Shown here piece after piece: positions 61,349 through 64,000 of a stretch of DNA of 64,000 nt. The translations under genes and the position numbers were made by a program. The stretch comes from Saprospiraceae bacterium (lineage in GTDB: Bacteria; Bacteroidota; Bacteroidia; Chitinophagales; Saprospiraceae). Positions within the stretch are counted from its first letter, which is position 1, and each line of letters starts with the position of its first letter. The notes below the pieces were generated by a model. That model saw nothing but the letters and a program-made list of their open reading frames with translations. It did no database searches and was not told the DNA's origin. Where the stretch lies: the NCBI GenBank assembly GCA_020628645.1, contig JAHDES010000022.1, forward strand, positions 1 through 64,000. Direction: 5' to 3'.

Positions 61349-64000
61349 TTAGTCGATTAATAACATTTTCTTAATAGCAGCGTGGGTAGGAGTTTCTAAT
61401 TGATAGTATAGAATTCCACTTGCCATATTATCGGTATTGATAAACCATTCGTTGTAGCCACCATCAAATGTGCCTTTTTCTACCTTCATTACTTGACCTG
61501 CCATATCAAAGATGGTCAAAGTCGCTGTACTAGCTTCTGGTAAATTAAAGCGGATGGTTGTAGTACCACGGAATGGGTTTGGTTCATTTTGAAGTAATTC
61601 AAAAGTAGCGTCGTTCGATACGATACCATTTGTTGTATCGAAATGTAAATCAACATCAAAAATATTCAATTCATCATCATAAGCTTCTGCACTAAGGTGA
61701 CGATTCGTGATAGCAATCGCTTCACTTAATTGTACCGTTGCAGTTGCTTCAAATTGAAGTGTAAAGACGATGTCTTCTTCTGCTAAATTGGTAGCTTGCG
61801 CAGTATTCCAACTAATTGTTACTATACCTTCATCTAAGAATGTAGTACCAAGGTTTTGTTCTCCGAAACCAACTAATTTTGTACTTTCAATCCCTGTAAA
61901 AGAAAGGGTTTTTGTATCAAAAGATAAGCCCATTTGGAAACCATTTAAGGTAGCTACATCTTTTACTTGAATAGGAATATTGACAGTTTCTCCTAGAGCA
62001 ATTAAACGATCTTTTGCTAAGAAGCTTACAGTGCCATTTGTATTACGTTCTGTTTCTCCTAGTAAAGAATTCGCTATTGCACTACCATTTACATCACCAA
62101 CTTTTACCCCTACAAAATCCATTTTCATTTCATCTGTTTCCAAATCATTTAGCGTTCGGAATTCAGGGAAGGCTTCTGAGAATGGATTATTTGGATTCGG
62201 GAATACATAAGAAGCATCCACAAATCGCCAAGAGGTGTTATTCTGGAAATCTGTGATGATGTGTAAGATCATTTGACGAAGTTCGACGATATCAGCAGTA
62301 GTGATAGTACCATTATTATTAACATCTGCAGCAATAATCTTATATGGAGAATCTAGTTTTTCTACATCTAAAATGTGTTGGCTTATTAATACTAAATCAT
62401 ATGTACTGATACCATTTGTAGGATTGATATCTTTGTTTGGATCAATGGTATAATTAGAATGCATTGGAAGATCATTGAAGTAAAAATCTCCAGTAGATTC
62501 TGTCATACTTGGATTCCAATCACCATCATCAGAAGAAAGATGTACTTCTACTTTTTCTACATCTTCACCAAATTCATTGGTAATATGACCCGCAACTGCT
62601 GCACGCGAATTGTCAGATTCAGTAACATTAAAGTATTGAGTACAGGTAGAAGCATTGCCACATCCATCTTCAGCTGTAAATATTACACGATGTAAACCTG
62701 CTAATACTGAAGCATCAAGTGTAGAAGCAGTACCGACAGAATCAATTGTTCCATCATCATTTAAATCTAAACTAAAGCCATACGATAAAGTAGCATAACA
62801 AGCATCTGTTGCCGATCCATCAATGCTTACACTAGCAGTAGCACCTACTGCACTTGTCATAAAACTCAAGGTGTCACTAGAACAAGTAGTAAAAGTAGGA
62901 GCGACGGTATCGGTCACTTTAATTACTTGTGTATATCGGAAATATCCATCGCCATCGTCTGAGTAGGTATTGGTACTTTCAGAAACTACATTTCCTGAAG
63001 GTGTGTTCGTAGTAGATTGATTATCATAAATACACCAGTTGATAACAGTAAAGGTTCTGAAAATCTTGTAACAAGCACCCTCAACTACTTCAAATCGTTG
63101 ATCTACTGTACTGATGCCAATTTGCGCACAAACATCATTTGTGATAATAGGTGCTCCAAGATCGCCTAAATTGTCAGGAGAAATACAAGTAGAAACCGTT
63201 TGATCTGCTGGAAATTGTACTGTAAAACTATTTACTGCTGTTACTACAATGGTTTGGTCACAAGAAGAAGTACTTCCATTAGAATGAGCGGTCCAAGTAC
63301 GCGTAATTGTACCAGCTCCACAATCCAATGTACCTGAATCTGTATAAGTAATGGAATCCAATACACAATTGTCCCAAGCATATCCATCAATAGCGTTCGT
63401 TGCTGAAAGCCCATCACGTACATTTCCTGTAATCGTTAAATCTCTATAATCTTGTGTGCAGTCAATAGTTGCATTAGGAGGACAAGTGATAAATGGCCCA
63501 ATTTTGTCCTGTACAACAACTTCTGACATACAGTCATTATAATTACCAACTGCATCGTATACTCGAAGAATAACCATAAAACTAGAATCATCACAATTAA
63601 TATCAATGCAATCGGTAAATGGAACAGCCTCTCCGTCTGTCATGCGTTTAATTCTAATAGCAGAAACGCCACAGTTATCGTAGCTGCCATTATCAATATT
63701 ACTTGCGCATACTTGTGTAATTCCGCTTACAGAATTACTTAGTGCTACTATGGTTTGATCTTCACAAATAGCGACAGGTTTATCATCATCTGTTACACAG
63801 TAAAAGGTATTACAAACGGCAGTATTGCCACAGTCGTCAGTTGCTGTAAATTCGACTCGGTAACATCCCATATTTAGTTGAACCATTGTCGTTAAATCAG
63901 GAACATTGATAACAAAAGTTCCAAGGGTATCATATACAATAGCAGAATATGTTACATCACCACAAGTATCGCTTGCAGAAGGTCGATTCAGTAAACCAAC
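61349..64000 (-). CDS. Giant HYR-repeat surface protein with dockerin, cohesin-like and T9SS domains (5' end outside window)
   Basis: The frame stays open to the window edge (38 codons upstream of the Met at 63886, beginning VGLLNRPSASDTCG), so this is the C-terminal 883 residues of a larger protein. HYR-type repeats dominate the first part (CYRVEFTATDDCGNTAVCNTF, DKIGPFITCPPNATIDC, CSSDTLSFMTSAVGATASVS). A CarboxypepD-like segment and a dockerin type I pair follow (NGISTYDLVLISQHILD and NNGTITTADIVELRQMILH). Then come a cohesin-like domain (about 645-780 of the visible part; VNIPIQVKDVATLNGFQMGLSFDT) and a T9SS sorting domain at the end (FELLQNEPNPFRGTTTIRFN ... LYYQLETPTHAAIKKMLLID). It is likely a surface adhesin or matrix protein. 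Confidence 0.85.
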   Translation of the reverse strand, partial: VGLLNRPSASDTCGDVTYSAIVYDTLGTFVINVPDLTTMVQLNMGCYRVEFTATDDCGNTAVCNTFYCVTDDDKPVAICEDQTIVALSNSVSGITQVCASNIDNGSYDNCGVSAIRIKRMTDGEAVPFTDCIDINCDDSSFMVILRVYDAVGNYNDCMSEVVVQDKIGPFITCPPNATIDCTQDYRDLTITGNVRDGLSATNAIDGYAWDNCVLDSITYTDSGTLDCGAGTITRTWTAHSNGSTSSCDQTIVVTAVNSFTVQFPADQTVSTCISPDNLGDLGAPIITNDVCAQIGISTVDQRFEVVEGACYKIFRTFTVINWCIYDNQSTTNTPSGNVVSESTNTYSDDGDGYFRYTQVIKVTDTVAPTFTTCSSDTLSFMTSAVGATASVSIDGSATDACYATLSYGFSLDLNDDGTIDSVGTASTLDASVLAGLHRVIFTAEDGCGNASTCTQYFNVTESDNSRAAVAGHITNEFGEDVEKVEVHLSSDDGDWNPSMTESTGDFYFNDLPMHSNYTIDPNKDINPTNGISTYDLVLISQHILDVEKLDSPYKIIAADVNNNGTITTADIVELRQMILHIITDFQNNTSWRFVDASYVFPNPNNPFSEAFPEFRTLNDLETDEMKMDFVGVKVGDVNGSAIANSLLGETERNTNGTVSFLAKDRLIALGETVNIPIQVKDVATLNGFQMGLSFDTKTLSFTGIESTKLVGFGEQNLGTTFLDEGIVTISWNTAQATNLAEEDIVFTLQFEATATVQLSEAIAITNRHLSAEAYDDELNIFDVDLHFDTTNGIVSNDATFELLQNEPNPFRGTTTIRFNLPEASTATLTIFDMAGQVMKVEKGTFDGGYNEWFINTDNMASGILYYQLETPTHAAIKKMLLID

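Noticed and set aside
1-64000. Prophage or integrative element
   Set aside because: I see no integrase, terminase, capsid, tRNA-linked attachment site or full transposase; genes are typical chromosomal ones with a defence-like operon.

Overview
The window looks like a chromosomal segment from an AT-rich member of the Bacteroidota, most likely a Saprospiria-type gliding or filamentous marine bacterium. This is inferred from gene content: gldB, several large exported proteins, two with a clear type IX secretion (T9SS) C-terminal sorting domain, a PorE-like TPR/PD40/CRD/OmpA protein, and three proteins sharing the short C-terminal '3-coathanger stack' module typical of Saprospiraceae. I see no rRNA, tRNA, CRISPR array, integrase or complete transposase gene.

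Layout. 0.1-12 kb: an exported beta-helix protein, a LytTR response regulator, CysQ, a family 2 glycosyltransferase, a YD-repeat-like exported protein, a VOC protein, an A-type Fe-S carrier, a PA0069-type radical SAM protein, a DUF1569 protein and HemJ, then a secreted S9 peptidase. 13-25 kb: a secreted GH81 beta-1,3-glucanase, an orphan Pycsar-effector-like membrane protein, an acyltransferase, GldB, a PorT-like barrel protein, DUF2147, an M16 peptidase and a T9SS cargo protein. 25-42 kb: pyruvate carboxylase, a secreted subtilase, a kinase-RapZ fusion, Obg, adenylate kinase, a secreted CotH-family protein, a NUDIX hydrolase and a choice-of-anchor B protein. 53-64 kb: envelope proteins, DUF547, an alpha/beta hydrolase, GNAT, a PorE-like protein and the C-terminal part of a giant HYR/dockerin/cohesin-like T9SS protein that runs off the right edge.

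The most unusual region is 42.66-51.38 kb, four co-directional genes: (1) a caspase-like peptidase fused to a lipase-type alpha/beta hydrolase, (2) a CHAT-domain cysteine protease, (3) a STAND/AAA-type P-loop ATPase, and (4) a protein with the winged-helix-like end of that ATPase, one membrane helix and a WD40-like propeller. Genes 3 and 4 look like one STAND receptor split by a frame change at about 49.09 kb. The set has the logic of a sensor-NTPase plus two-protease conflict or cell-suicide system. That function is inference; the domain calls rest on visible motifs.

The intergenic DNA carries many small palindromic elements. One family of about 130-135 bp has 17-bp terminal inverted repeats and, in three copies, flanking 9-bp direct repeats like target-site duplications (16.8, 46.0 and 55.3 kb, with a likely relative at 35.4 kb). 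One copy sits inside the caspase/CHAT operon 18 bp before the CHAT start codon; another lies 33 bp before the Pycsar-effector-like start. Other repeats pair 0.1 with 42.3 kb and 25.4 with 51.6 kb, and a cluster of perfect hairpins follows the WD40 gene.
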